A DNA stretch of 64,000 nucleotides from Azospirillum sp. TSH64. GTDB taxonomy: Bacteria > Pseudomonadota > Alphaproteobacteria > Azospirillales > Azospirillaceae. A program made the position numbers and the translations under genes. Where the stretch lies: NCBI RefSeq assembly GCF_003116035.1, contig NZ_LGQW01000015.1, positions 924,096 through 988,095 of the forward strand, given 5' to 3'. The notes below the pieces were generated by a model. That model searched no databases. It was not told where the DNA came from and worked only from the letters and a program-made list of their open reading frames with translations. Numbering within the stretch: position 1 is the first letter of the stretch; each line of letters opens with the position of its first letter. Below, in pieces: positions 55,742 to 64,000 of the stretch.

Positions 55742-56253
55742 GGTTTCCTCGTGGCTCTCAAGCATGTGTCGCACTTTGCCATCATATTATGAATCCGTGG
55801 GCGATTCACAAGTAGGGTCGTTATAGCCTGTTGAGTATGAAATGAGATTTGGTCCATCTGTTCGTACACGGTACGATAGCGATGGTTCCTTGCTACTGGG
55901 CCAAGAACGATGTCAAAGTTTGCATTGGTGCCAACTCTGCCATGGTCCTCTAAATCATTTTCGCGAAATCTATCAACAAAAGACCAAAAATGCTCCGTGG
56001 TGCGGCTAAAGTGCAGACACGACAGAGGAATAAGGTCTTCCCTGCACACCGAAAACTCCAGCATAGCCGGGTTCTTAGAGTGTAGCTGCGTGGCGAATTT
56101 GGACGCCTGTTCCGGGCATTCGGTACAATAGAAGCCAGGTCCGAAATCCGCGTTCGGATCGGCTTTGCCCAGGTCCGGACCTCCGGTGAGGATGGCCATG
56201 GCTGCCTCACGCGAGGTGCCGTGATATAGGATTAGCGGTTGGCTCCAGTTCAT
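55735..56253 (-). CDS. DUF3990 protein (ADP-ribosyltransferase-like fold)
   Basis: ATG 56253 after GAGG gives 172 aa opening MNWSQPLILYHGTSREAAMA, with DFGPGFYCTECPEQASKFAT: the YHGTS...G-F-G-x-G-F-Y-x-T pattern of DUF3990, which is related to ADP-ribosyltransferases (H-Y-E type). Members are thought to modify proteins or nucleic acids in toxin or defence contexts. A long non-coding-looking extension back to 56325 is not used. The base composition is lower in GC than nearby Hachiman genes. Confidence 0.72.
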   Translation of the reverse strand: MNWSQPLILYHGTSREAAMAILTGGPDLGKADPNADFGPGFYCTECPEQASKFATQLHSKNPAMLEFSVCREDLIPLSCLHFSRTTEHFWSFVDRFRENDLEDHGRVGTNANFDIVLGPVARNHRYRTVYEQMDQISFHTQQAITTLLVNRPRIHNMMAKCDTCLRATRKPC

Positions 56254-56845
56254 AGTGGCGCCTCTGTACCACCTGGGTCGGGGAACTTCAACTGCCATCC
56301 ACAACCGACCACTGAACAAATGCAATTGTTTGGCGCTTTCCTTTGTGCGGCGGATGAAGAGGTCTTTTGCGCGCAGTTTGAAGGGACGGGGAAGGCGTTG
56401 TGCTTATTCCTGATCGAAGGGCGGTGACCCAGCCGGACCCAGGCTGGGATGCCAACCTATGTAGAGTATGATCAGCGGGCGACACAGGCCGCGTCCTCCA
56501 TGTGACGCTGGCGACGCTCACCTGCGAGGTATTCATTGACCAAACGCGCGCCACACATCTGGCGACATCGATCTTGTGGCACAATGTTGACATGTAACAA
56601 GCTGTGCTTGATGCCACGCTGGTGGCGTACAACCAAAAATCTCATCCCAGGCTTAAATTCCTAATCCCTCAAGAACGCAACCTTTTGTCGTCTGGGTTTA
56701 TGCGTCAACACGCACACGCGAATCCGTCTTTATGTGTCAAGGAATCCAGGTTTATGTGTCACGGGGGGACAGGGAACCAAAGAGTTGATGAGGGCGACAG
56801 GCAGGGTTATGTGTCATCCGACAGGTGGCTGGTTGAGCGAAAACG
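56254..56845. other. Gene-poor right edge of the accessory island
   Basis: About 590 bases with no convincing gene. The right half holds four spaced copies of TTATGYGTCA (listed separately), and the composition shifts from AT-rich to core-like after the terminator at 56846. I take this as the right boundary of the accessory DNA. Confidence 0.55.
56698..56816 (+). repeat. Four direct TTATG(T/C)GTCA iterons
   Basis: Copies: TTATGCGTCA at 56698-56707 and TTATGTGTCA at 56730-56739, 56752-56761 and 56807-56816, all in the same direction, spaced 32, 22 and 55 bases apart. Arrays of short transposase-binding repeats like this mark the ends of IS21-, Tn7- and Mu-type elements. No matching transposase gene or opposite end was found nearby. 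Confidence 0.7.
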
Positions 56846-56880
56846 AAAAAAGCGGAGCCTCCATGGCTCCGCTTTTTTTT
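56846..56880. terminator. Strong bidirectional terminator at the island edge
   Basis: AAAAAAGCGGAGCC-TCCAT-GGCTCCGCTTTTTTTT is a perfect stem with A and T runs on both sides. It closes the SDR gene at 56926 (minus strand) and would block read-through from the island. Confidence 0.93.
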
Positions 56881-56925
56881 GCCCTGACTTTTTATGCCCT
56901 GACGCAGCCGCCCTCGCCTGCGTCC

Positions 56926-57696
56926 TTACTGCTGCGCCTCGCGCGCCTTGCGGGCCATCTCGTTGAGCGTGGTCACCGCCTCGTCGAAGCGGTGCTCCGC
57001 CTCGGCCTGGCGCTGGAAGGCGACGCGCTGCACCAGGATCTCGCGCGGGGTCGGCTGCTGCCGGAACAGCGCCATCACCTCGTCGATGAAGTCGGCCAGC
57101 GGCAGATAGCCCGGACGGCTGGCCTGTCCGGGGGTGAGGTCGGTCTGGACCGCCGGCGGCACCAGCTCGATGACCTCGATTTTGCCCTTCAGCGCCTCGC
57201 GCAGGGCGACCGTGTAGAGGTGCATGGCCGCCTTGGTCGCCGAGTAGGTGGGCGCTGCCACGAGCGGCACGAAGGCCAGGCCGGAGGTGACGTTGACCAG
57301 GGCCGCGTCGGGCTGGCGGCCAAGATGCTCGACCAGGGCGTCGGTCAGCCGGATGGGGCCGAGCAGGTTGGTGGCGACGGTCGCCTCCGCATCGCCAAGG
57401 CCGCGCTGCCGGTCCAGCGCCTCGAAGCGCATGATCCCGGCATTGTTGATCAGCACGTTGAGAGCCGGATGCTCCGCCGTCAGCCGTCGGGCGAAGTCGG
57501 CGATGCCCGCGGCGCTGTCGGCATCGAAGGTCATGGCGTGCATGTTCGGACGGCCGGAGATCGCCTGTTGCAGCACGTCGTCGCGGCGGCCGGCGACGAT
57601 CACCGTGTTGCCGAGATCATGGAAACGGTGGGCCAGAGCCTTGCCGATCCCTGAGCCGCCACCCGTGATCAGGATGGTGTTCCCTTCGGTCTTCAT
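56926..57696 (-). CDS. Short-chain dehydrogenase/reductase (DltE-like)
   Basis: ATG 57696 gives 256 aa: MKTEGNTILITGGGSGIGKA has the NAD(P)-binding TGxxxGIG motif, NVLINNAGIM the NNAG motif, and YSATKAAMHLYTVALRE the catalytic YxxxK. The sequence is close to the DltE/YbbO-type SDRs. Its substrate is unknown. It is divergent from the HxlR gene at 57799, so that regulator probably controls it. Confidence 0.9.
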   Translation of the reverse strand: MKTEGNTILITGGGSGIGKALAHRFHDLGNTVIVAGRRDDVLQQAISGRPNMHAMTFDADSAAGIADFARRLTAEHPALNVLINNAGIMRFEALDRQRGLGDAEATVATNLLGPIRLTDALVEHLGRQPDAALVNVTSGLAFVPLVAAPTYSATKAAMHLYTVALREALKGKIEVIELVPPAVQTDLTPGQASRPGYLPLADFIDEVMALFRQQPTPREILVQRVAFQRQAEAEHRFDEAVTTLNEMARKAREAQQ

Positions 57697-57798
57697 GGGC
57701 GTGACTTTCGCTGTTGTCTGTCCGTAAGCTATCGCCCACACTCTCCAGACAGAAGTAGGCACCGAAAAGATTTATACGCACCAAAAGGAGAGTGTGTG

Positions 57799-58293
57799 AT
57801 GCGCAAGGCTTTGCCCGACCCGCAGATCGAGGCACGGCGCCGGCAACCGCCCCCCGACACGGTCGATCCGGCCATCGAGGCGCTGGTCCACGACATCATC
57901 GGCAAGGTGGCCGACAAATGGACCATGCTGATCCTCGAAGCGCTGCATGAGCATGGCACCTTGCGCTTCACGCAGCTCGGCAAGGCGGTGGGCCGCATCA
58001 GCCAGAAGATGCTGACCCAGACCGTGCGCCAGATGGAGAGGGACGGGCTGGTGCGGCGGACGGTGCATCCGGTCATCCCGCCGCATGTGGATTACACGCT
58101 GACACCGCTCGGCGAGAGTTTGGGAGCGGCGTTCTGCGGCGTGTGGATCTGGGCGGAGACGCACCATGCCGAGATCGAGCAGGCGCGGGCGGCCTTCGCC
58201 GAGCGCGAGGCGGCATCCGGCACCCCGGCGATCCCGGCGCCGGACATCCTGCCGCCAGGCACCGGGCGGGGTCCCCACCCCGGCCCGGCTTGA
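57799..58293 (+). CDS. HxlR-family transcriptional regulator
   Basis: ATG 57799, 8 bases after AGGAG, gives 164 aa with the HxlR winged helix: VADKWTMLILEALHEHGTLR, FTQLGKAVGRISQKMLTQTV and RTVHPVIPPHVDYTLTPLGE. HxlR proteins often sense electrophiles or redox stress. The divergent gap 57697-57798 to the SDR gene contains TAGGCACC and TACGCACC, possibly its binding site. The proline-rich C-terminal tail is a common, non-conserved feature. Confidence 0.9.
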   Translation: MRKALPDPQIEARRRQPPPDTVDPAIEALVHDIIGKVADKWTMLILEALHEHGTLRFTQLGKAVGRISQKMLTQTVRQMERDGLVRRTVHPVIPPHVDYTLTPLGESLGAAFCGVWIWAETHHAEIEQARAAFAEREAASGTPAIPAPDILPPGTGRGPHPGPA

Positions 58294-58312
58294 GCGACGG
58301 GACAGGCGTCGA

Positions 58313-59122
58313 TTACGCGCCCACCTCGTCCGTCCAGACCCGGAATTCCGTCAGCGTGTTGGGGCCGAAGGTGTGGGTGAGCGGCACATCGGCCGCATCG
58401 CGCCCCTGCGCGATCAGGATGCGCCCGATCCGGGGGGCGTTGTTGCGCGGGTCGAACACATGCCAGCGGCCGCCCAGATAGACCTCCATCCACGCCGCGA
58501 AATCCATCGGCCCATAAGGGGGCGGCAGCCCGATGTCGCTGATGTATCCGGTGCAGTAGCGCGCGGGAATGTTCATCGCGCGGCAGAAGGCGATGGCGAG
58601 ATGGGCGAAGTCACGGCAGACCCCGCGCTTCTCGGCATAGGTCTGGGCGGCGGTCCGCGTCGGGCGCGAATGCTCGTAGCCGAATGTCACGTGGTTGTGG
58701 ACGAAGTCGCAGATCGCCTGCACCCGGGCCCAGCCCGGCGCCGTGCCCGCAAACATCCGCCATGCCTCGTCCGACAGGACATCGGTCTCGCAATAGCGGC
58801 TTCCCAGCAGGAACAGCAGCGTGTCGGCCGGCAATTCGTCGACGCGGTGCTGGACGGCGCCGGGATCGACCGGGTCGAACGCCCCGCTGTCCCGGATGAT
58901 GCTGTCGGCGCTGATGGTGACGGGACCGGCGGGCGCGACCAGCCGGCTGCACCAGTTGCCGAAGCTGTCGCGATAGCCCTGGATCGGCGCCGGAACGCTG
59001 GTGACGATATGGTCTGGCCGCTCCAGGTCGCCGACGCGGGAGTAATGCACGTTCAGCATCACGATCATGGGGGTGGGGGCGGGAAAGCTGAAATTCAGCT
59101 GGTAGCCCAGGCGTATGCGCAT
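58313..59122 (-). CDS. Transglutaminase-like cysteine protease-fold protein
   Basis: ATG 59122 gives 269 aa beginning MRIRLGYQLNFSFPAPTPMI, then an N-terminal beta domain. The transglutaminase core has KRGVCRDFAHLAIAFCRAMN (Cys), PMDFAAWMEVYLGGRWHVFD (His and Asp). The Cys-His-Asp triad is complete. The longer frame, with 71 additional residues, has no homologous look. Such proteins are common in alphaproteobacteria beside alpha-E proteins; here the substrate is unknown. Confidence 0.9.
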   Translation of the reverse strand: MRIRLGYQLNFSFPAPTPMIVMLNVHYSRVGDLERPDHIVTSVPAPIQGYRDSFGNWCSRLVAPAGPVTISADSIIRDSGAFDPVDPGAVQHRVDELPADTLLFLLGSRYCETDVLSDEAWRMFAGTAPGWARVQAICDFVHNHVTFGYEHSRPTRTAAQTYAEKRGVCRDFAHLAIAFCRAMNIPARYCTGYISDIGLPPPYGPMDFAAWMEVYLGGRWHVFDPRNNAPRIGRILIAQGRDAADVPLTHTFGPNTLTEFRVWTDEVGA

Positions 59123-59247
59123 GAATGCCCTCCGATGAAAAAGCGTGCTGGCGCTGCCGGATACAGGTGTTGCCTCCGAGGCTGAAGAAGATCGAGGGAA
59201 AAGGATACTTATTTTATGGTATCGGCCGGCCAGCCTGGCAGGAATGG

Positions 59248-59290
59248 AAAATAAAAAAGGGCGGACCACACCGGCTCCGCCCGTTCTTTT
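59248..59290 (-). terminator. Terminator after ptsP
   Basis: On the minus strand GGGCGGAGCC-GGTGT-GGTCCGCCC, with one bulge, is followed by TTTTTTATTTT. It lies about 65 bases after the ptsP stop. Confidence 0.7.
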
Positions 59291-59354
59291 CGCGACATGC
59301 CTGAAAAAAGAGCAAATTCCCCGCAGCGGTGGCACTGCGCGCCGCCGGCCGGTA

Positions 59355-61673
59355 TCAGAAGATCACGCCATGATCCTTGCCGAAGGTCTTCAGCTTGTCG
59401 CGCAGGCTGTGGTCGGCACCGGTGTAGAGCCCGCTCATATATTGCCGCAGGGCGGCGACGTCGAGCGAGCGCAGCATGGTCTTCACCGGGCCGACGGACG
59501 GCGGCGACATCGACAGGGTGCGGAAGCCGACGCCGATCAGCGCCATGGCGTCCAGCGGCCGCCCCGCCATCTCGCCGCAGATGCTGAGCGACACCTTGTG
59601 CCGGCTGCATTCGTCGACCAGACGGCGCAGCACGCACAGCATCGACGGCGACAGCGGGTCGTAGCGGGTCGAGGTGCGCGGGTTGCCGCGGTCGGCGGCG
59701 AACAGATACTGGGTCAGGTCGTTGGAGCCGACCGACAGGAAGTCCAGCTTCGGCAGCAGGGCCGGGAGTTGCCACAACAGCGACGGCACCTCCAGCATCG
59801 TGCCGACGCGCAGGCTGCTGGGCGCCTCGATCCCCTGGGCGGCAAGGCGCTTCAGCTCCAGCTCCAGCAGGCGGCGGGCGCCGTCGAACTCCGCGACCTC
59901 GGCGATCATCGGGAACATCACCGACAGCGGCCGGCCGGCGGCGGCCAGCAGCAAGGCTCGCAGTTGCTGGCGCAGCAGCGACGGGTGGTCCAGCCCGATG
60001 CGCACCGCACGCCAGCCCAGCGCCGGGTTCTCCTCCTCGCCGCCGGTCATGTAGGGCAGCATCTTGTCGCCGCCGACATCCAGCGTGCGGAAGACGATCG
60101 GCTTGTGGCCGACCTCGTCCATGATGCGGGAATAGAGGGTCGTCTGCGCCGTCACGTCAGGATATGACGCCCGGACCATGAAGGGGATTTCGGTGCGGTA
60201 GAGCCCGACGCCCTCCGCCCCGCTGGCGGTCAGATGCGGCAGGTCGATCAGCAGGCCGCAGTTCAGCTGGATGGAGATCGGCACGCCGTCGCGCGTCACC
60301 GAGGGCAGGTTGCGGATCTCCGCATACATCTGCTCCTTGCGGTGCTGCAACGCCACCGCCTCGCCGAAGGCCATCTGGATGTCTTCGGCCGGGCGGATGA
60401 AGACCGAGCCATGGTCGCCGTCGACGATCAGCTGGTCGAGCGGCTCGATCCGGTTCAGCGCGTCGGCGGCCTGCACCACCGGGATGTTGAGCGCGCGGGC
60501 GACGATGCAGACATGGCTGGCCGGCGACCCTTCCTCCAGCAGCAGGCCGCGCAGGCGGGTGCGGTCGTAATCCAGCAGCTCCGCCGGCCCCATCGAGCGG
60601 GCGACCAGGATCATGTCGTCCGGCAGGGTGGCGCCGTCGGCGGTGCCTGTCTTGCCGGCCAGATGTTGCAGCAACCTGTTGGTCAGATCCTCGAAATCCA
60701 TCAACCGTTCCCGGATGTAGGGATCGGTCAGATGGCTCATGCGGGCGCGGGTGTCGTTCTGGACCTGCTGCACCGCCGCTTCCGCGGTCAGGCCGACGCG
60801 GATCGCCTCGCGGATGCGCGACAGCCAGCCGCGGTCCTCTGCGAACATCCGGTAGGTCTCCAGGATGTCGCGCGGCTCGCTCAAGCCCGCCAGCGACGCC
60901 GCCTCCAGCAGATCGTCGATGGCACTGTGCATGGTCTGGAGTGCCGTGTTGAAGCGCTCCAGCTCGGCATCGGCGTCCTCCGCCACCATCTGGCGGACGG
61001 TCAGCTGCGGCCGGTGGATGACGGCGAGGCCCATGGCCAGCCCGGCGCTCATCGCCGTGCCCGACAGGCGCGCCGGCGCCAGCACGGGGTCGCCGGTGGT
61101 GGTGACCTCGACCGGGTTGACCAGCTCGCTCTGCGCCACCAGCTCGGCGACGACCATGGCGATGGTCTGAAGGGTCTCGACCTCCTCCTCGACATAGCGG
61201 CGACGGTCCTTGTGCTGGATCACCAGCACGCCGCGCACCTTGCTGCCGCGCAGGATCGGCACGCCGGCCAGCGACTGGAACGGATCCTCGCCGGTTTCCG
61301 GACGGTAGGCGAAGCTGGGGTGGGAGGGCGCGTTGTCCAGCGCCACCGGGCGGGCATGGCCGGCGATGTAGCCGACGATGCCCTCGCCCACGCGCAGGCG
61401 GGTGTTGTGGACGGCGGTCTTGTTCAGGCCCTCGGTGGAGAACAGCTCCAGCACCTCGCCGGCGCGCATGACGTAGCAGGAGCAGACGTCGGCCTTCATC
61501 TCGGCGGCGATCAGCGTGACGATCTTGTCCAGCCGGTCCTGCCCCGACCCCGACCCGGCCATGATGTCGCGCAGCCGGGCGAGCAGCCGGCGCGACGAGG
61601 TGCCGTCGAAGCGGGGATGCACACCCCCGCCCATACCGCCGTCACCGGCTGCCGTGTCGAGGGTGTCGGTCAT
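59355..61673 (-). CDS. ptsP: Phosphoenolpyruvate-protein phosphotransferase PtsP (enzyme I-Ntr)
   Basis: The 772-aa protein begins with a GAF domain (residues about 40-185; CSCYVMRAGEVLELFSTEGL), as in enzyme I of the nitrogen PTS, then the EI region with the phospho-histidine in EEGSPASHVCIVARALNIPV and the PEP-binding barrel (VGLYRTEIPFMV, GSNDLTQYLFAADRGNP, SICGEMAGRP). It passes phosphate from PEP to NPr and EIIA-Ntr, a regulatory cascade linked to nitrogen and potassium control. It lies directly downstream of the nitronate monooxygenase gene with a 2-base gap, following lysC; a ptsP-lysC linkage is common in Rhodospirillales and Rhizobiales. Confidence 0.95.
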   Translation of the reverse strand: MTDTLDTAAGDGGMGGGVHPRFDGTSSRRLLARLRDIMAGSGSGQDRLDKIVTLIAAEMKADVCSCYVMRAGEVLELFSTEGLNKTAVHNTRLRVGEGIVGYIAGHARPVALDNAPSHPSFAYRPETGEDPFQSLAGVPILRGSKVRGVLVIQHKDRRRYVEEEVETLQTIAMVVAELVAQSELVNPVEVTTTGDPVLAPARLSGTAMSAGLAMGLAVIHRPQLTVRQMVAEDADAELERFNTALQTMHSAIDDLLEAASLAGLSEPRDILETYRMFAEDRGWLSRIREAIRVGLTAEAAVQQVQNDTRARMSHLTDPYIRERLMDFEDLTNRLLQHLAGKTGTADGATLPDDMILVARSMGPAELLDYDRTRLRGLLLEEGSPASHVCIVARALNIPVVQAADALNRIEPLDQLIVDGDHGSVFIRPAEDIQMAFGEAVALQHRKEQMYAEIRNLPSVTRDGVPISIQLNCGLLIDLPHLTASGAEGVGLYRTEIPFMVRASYPDVTAQTTLYSRIMDEVGHKPIVFRTLDVGGDKMLPYMTGGEEENPALGWRAVRIGLDHPSLLRQQLRALLLAAAGRPLSVMFPMIAEVAEFDGARRLLELELKRLAAQGIEAPSSLRVGTMLEVPSLLWQLPALLPKLDFLSVGSNDLTQYLFAADRGNPRTSTRYDPLSPSMLCVLRRLVDECSRHKVSLSICGEMAGRPLDAMALIGVGFRTLSMSPPSVGPVKTMLRSLDVAALRQYMSGLYTGADHSLRDKLKTFGKDHGVIF

Positions 61674-61675
61674 CG

Positions 61676-62761
61676 CTACAGCGCTCCCACCGTCGGCTCC
61701 GTCATCACGCTTAACGATGCCTCATCCATCGCCCGCCGTGCCAGCGCCGATTCGGCCTGGGCGATCAATTCGGCCAGGATTTCGGCCACCGGCTGTTCGC
61801 GGGTGACCAGCCCGACGCTCTGCCCGGCCATCAGGGAGCCGCTCTCCACGTCGCCCTCGATCACCGCGCGGCGCAGCGCGCCAGCCCAGAAATGCTCGAT
61901 CTCCAGCATGCCCTCGTCGCGGCTCATCGCGCCGGAATCGACCCTGGCGATGACGTCGCGCTGGAACTCCATGAAACGCTTTGATGCCTCGTTCGCCAGC
62001 GCGCGCACCGGGATGACGGGGAAGCGCGGGTCGATCTGCACCGACGGCTGGGCGTCGCGGGCGGACGCCCGGATGAAGGCCTGCTTGAAATTGGCATGGG
62101 CCACGCATTCGGTGGCGCAGACGAAACGGGTGCCGACCTGCACGCCGGCGGCCCCCAGCTCCAGATAGGAGAGGATCGTCTCGCCCCGGCCGATGCCGCC
62201 GGCGACGAACACCGGGACCTCGCGCAGGTCGGGCAGGATTTCCTGCGCCAGCACGGTGGTGGAGACCGGGCCGATGTGCCCGCCGGCCTCGGTTCCCTCG
62301 ATCACCAGCGCGTCGGCGCCATGCTTCGCCAGCCGCCGGCCGGCGGTCAGGGTCGGGGCGAAGGCCATCGCCTTGGCCCCGCCATCCTTGATGCGGCGCA
62401 GGGTGGCGCCGGTCGGCAGCCCGCCGGCGACGACCACATGACCGACCGCCTGCTCGCGGCAGACGTCGATCAACTGGTCCAGCGCCGGGTGCATGTTGAT
62501 CAGGTTGACGCCGAACGGCTTGGTCGTAAGCGCGCGGGTGCCGGCGATCTCAACCGCCAGCTGGTCCGGCGCCATCGAGCCGCAGGCCAGCACGCCGAAG
62601 CCGCCGGCGTTGGAAATGGCGGAGACCAGATGCCGTTCCGACACCCAGCTCATCGCACCGCCCATCACGGCGGTGCGGGTGCCGAGAAAGTCCCGGCCCC
62701 GCTGCCAGAGACGATCGAGCCGGGCCGATGCTGCCGCCGCGTAAGATGTGGCGTCGGTCAT
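61676..62761 (-). CDS. Nitronate monooxygenase family FMN protein
   Basis: The 361-aa TIM-barrel flavoprotein has the NMO/FabK-type motifs MGGAMSWVSERHLVSAISNA near the start, VIEGTEAGGHIGPVS with the conserved GGH, and VPVFVAGGIGRGETI for FMN phosphate binding. It may oxidise nitronates such as propionate-3-nitronate to avoid their toxicity, though members of this group are functionally mixed. It lies between lysC and ptsP on the same strand. Confidence 0.88.
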   Translation of the reverse strand: MTDATSYAAAASARLDRLWQRGRDFLGTRTAVMGGAMSWVSERHLVSAISNAGGFGVLACGSMAPDQLAVEIAGTRALTTKPFGVNLINMHPALDQLIDVCREQAVGHVVVAGGLPTGATLRRIKDGGAKAMAFAPTLTAGRRLAKHGADALVIEGTEAGGHIGPVSTTVLAQEILPDLREVPVFVAGGIGRGETILSYLELGAAGVQVGTRFVCATECVAHANFKQAFIRASARDAQPSVQIDPRFPVIPVRALANEASKRFMEFQRDVIARVDSGAMSRDEGMLEIEHFWAGALRRAVIEGDVESGSLMAGQSVGLVTREQPVAEILAELIAQAESALARRAMDEASLSVMTEPTVGAL

Positions 62762-62806
62762 GGCCGGCCCTCTCCTGATGTTCCCGTCCCCGGCACCCGC
62801 CTGCGA

Positions 62807-64000
62807 TCAGGCGGCGTCCAGGCCGTAGGCGGTGTGCAGGGCACGCAGCGCCAGCTCCGCATACTCTTCGGCGATCAGGACCGAGATCTTGATCTCCGAG
62901 GTCGAGATGACCTGGATGTTGATGCCCTTGTCGGCCAGCGCCTTGAACATGCGCTGGGCGACGCCGGCATGGCTGCGCATGCCGACGCCGATGACCGACA
63001 CCTTGACCACGTTGGCATCCGACACGATGCGCTTGTAGTTCAGGGTCGACTGCGCATCCTCCAGCACCTTCACGGCGCGGGCGATGTCCGCCTTGCCGAC
63101 GGTGAAGGTCATGTCGGTGGACTTGCCGTCTTCCGACACGTTCTGGACGATCATGTCGACGTTGACGGCGTTGTCGGTCAGCGGACCGAAGATGGCGGCG
63201 GCGACGCCCGGCTGGTCGGCGACGCCCACCAGGGTGATCTTCGCCTCGTCGCGGCTGTAGGCGATGCCGCTAACAACTTCCTTTTCCACGATCTCGTCCT
63301 CGTCAACAACCAGGGTTCCGGGAAGCGAACTGCCCGCCGCCGCTTCGAAGCTCGACAGCACCTGCACGCGCACGCGGTGGTTCATCGCCATCTCGACCGA
63401 GCGGGTCTGAAGCACCTTGGCGCCTTGCGAGGCCAGCTCCAGCATCTCCTCGTAGGTGATCTTGTCGAGCTTGCGCGCCTTGGTGACGATGCGCGGGTCG
63501 GTGGTGTAGACGCCGTCCACGTCGGTGTAGATGTCGCAGCGGTCGGCCTTCACCGCCGCCGCCAGCGCCACCGCCGAGGTGTCCGAGCCGCCGCGGCCCA
63601 GCGTGGTGATGCGGCCATGCTCCGACACGCCCTGGAAGCCCGCGACCACGGCGACTTCGCCGGTCTGCAGGGACTTTTCCATCTCGGTGGTGTCGATGGA
63701 GACGATGCGCGCCTTGCCGTGCGTGTCGTCGGTGCGGATCGGAATCTGCCAACCGGCCCAGGAGCGGGCGGGAATGCCGAGCGACTGCAGGGCGACGGCC
63801 AGGAGACCGGAGGTCACCTGCTCGCCCGACGCCACGACCGCGTCATATTCGCGGGCGTCGTGCAGCTTGTCGATTTCGTTGCAGTATTTGACGAGCTGGT
63901 TGGTCACGCCGGACATCGCCGACACGACGACGGCGACCTGATGCCCCGCCTTCACCTCTTGCTCGACCTTCCGGGCCACGTTCTTGATGCGGTCGATGTC
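62807..64000 (-). CDS. lysC: Aspartate kinase, N-terminal end outside the window
   Basis: The frame is open to the window edge (reading DIDRIKN before ARKVEQEV), so about 397 residues are seen and the start is missing. The visible kinase core includes VASGEQVTSGLLAVALQSLG, LGRGGSDTSAVALAAAVKAD and DIYTDVDGVYTTDPRIVTKA. Two ACT domains follow (TLVGVADQPGVAAAIFGPLT and VKVSVIGVGMRSHAGVAQRM), giving lysine/threonine feedback control. It catalyses the first step of the aspartate pathway to lysine, threonine and methionine. The stop is TGA at 62807-62809. Confidence 0.95.
   Translation of the reverse strand, partial: DIDRIKNVARKVEQEVKAGHQVAVVVSAMSGVTNQLVKYCNEIDKLHDAREYDAVVASGEQVTSGLLAVALQSLGIPARSWAGWQIPIRTDDTHGKARIVSIDTTEMEKSLQTGEVAVVAGFQGVSEHGRITTLGRGGSDTSAVALAAAVKADRCDIYTDVDGVYTTDPRIVTKARKLDKITYEEMLELASQGAKVLQTRSVEMAMNHRVRVQVLSSFEAAAGSSLPGTLVVDEDEIVEKEVVSGIAYSRDEAKITLVGVADQPGVAAAIFGPLTDNAVNVDMIVQNVSEDGKSTDMTFTVGKADIARAVKVLEDAQSTLNYKRIVSDANVVKVSVIGVGMRSHAGVAQRMFKALADKGINIQVISTSEIKISVLIAEEYAELALRALHTAYGLDAA

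Noticed and set aside
14071-56845. Prophage origin of the island
   Set aside because: No capsid, portal, tail, terminase or lysis genes; the mobile genes are a resolvase and an IS66 element.

Overview
The window is high-GC, alphaproteobacterial-type chromosome, most like Azospirillum and relatives (Rhodospirillales). This rests on the AddA/AddB pair, the dnaN-recF-gyrB block, a GAF-domain PtsP and a lysC-type aspartate kinase, and on overall codon use. The genus is an inference from gene content, not from a search.

Region 1 (1-13861) is core chromosome: the end of addB, addA, trxA, a periplasmic TPR protein, a sugar-epimerase-like NAD(P) protein, a 593-aa protein of unknown function behind a hairpin leader, then dnaN, recF and gyrB.

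Region 2 (about 14.0-56.85 kb) is a long composite accessory island. From left to right it holds: an RHE_PE00001-like HTH protein; a serine recombinase and a PIN-like protein; a complete arsenic operon (arsR, two unrelated arsenate reductases, acr3, arsH) lying between the intact recombinase and a decayed copy of that recombinase's 3' end; a three-gene ABC-3C-type defence operon (nuclease-fold protein, middle component, Rad50-like ATPase) in visibly AT-richer DNA; a large copper/heavy-metal cluster (CopA-type ATPase, cytochrome c, BNR protein, HME-RND pump with adaptor and TolC, membrane methyltransferase, DUF2933, Met-rich Spy-like protein, a CuA/heme-copper-oxidase-like pair, DUF305, DUF302); an IS66 element with an exact 8-bp target duplication; a His-tailed DMT transporter and a CDF remnant; an orphan restriction-endonuclease-like gene; two small genes plus a soluble FtsH-like AAA+/M41 protease; a Hachiman (HamA-HamB) pair; a zinc-ribbon protein; and an overlapping DUF3990 two-gene unit.

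Region 3 (about 56.9-64.0 kb) returns to core-like genes: an SDR oxidoreductase divergent from an HxlR regulator, a transglutaminase-like protein, ptsP, a nitronate monooxygenase and the start-truncated lysC.

The metal genes form two logical units. The arsenic operon has an ArsR operator at its start. The copper genes carry two MerR/CueR-type promoters with 19-bp spacers, but no CueR-type regulator is in the window. The defence genes (ABC-3C, restriction-like, Hachiman, DUF3990) are interleaved with the metal genes. The best candidates for something undescribed are the two-small-gene plus FtsH-like protease unit directly upstream of Hachiman, and the heme-copper-oxidase-like protein whose high-spin heme ligand and one CuB ligand are replaced by tyrosine. 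No tRNA, rRNA, CRISPR or phage structural genes were seen.
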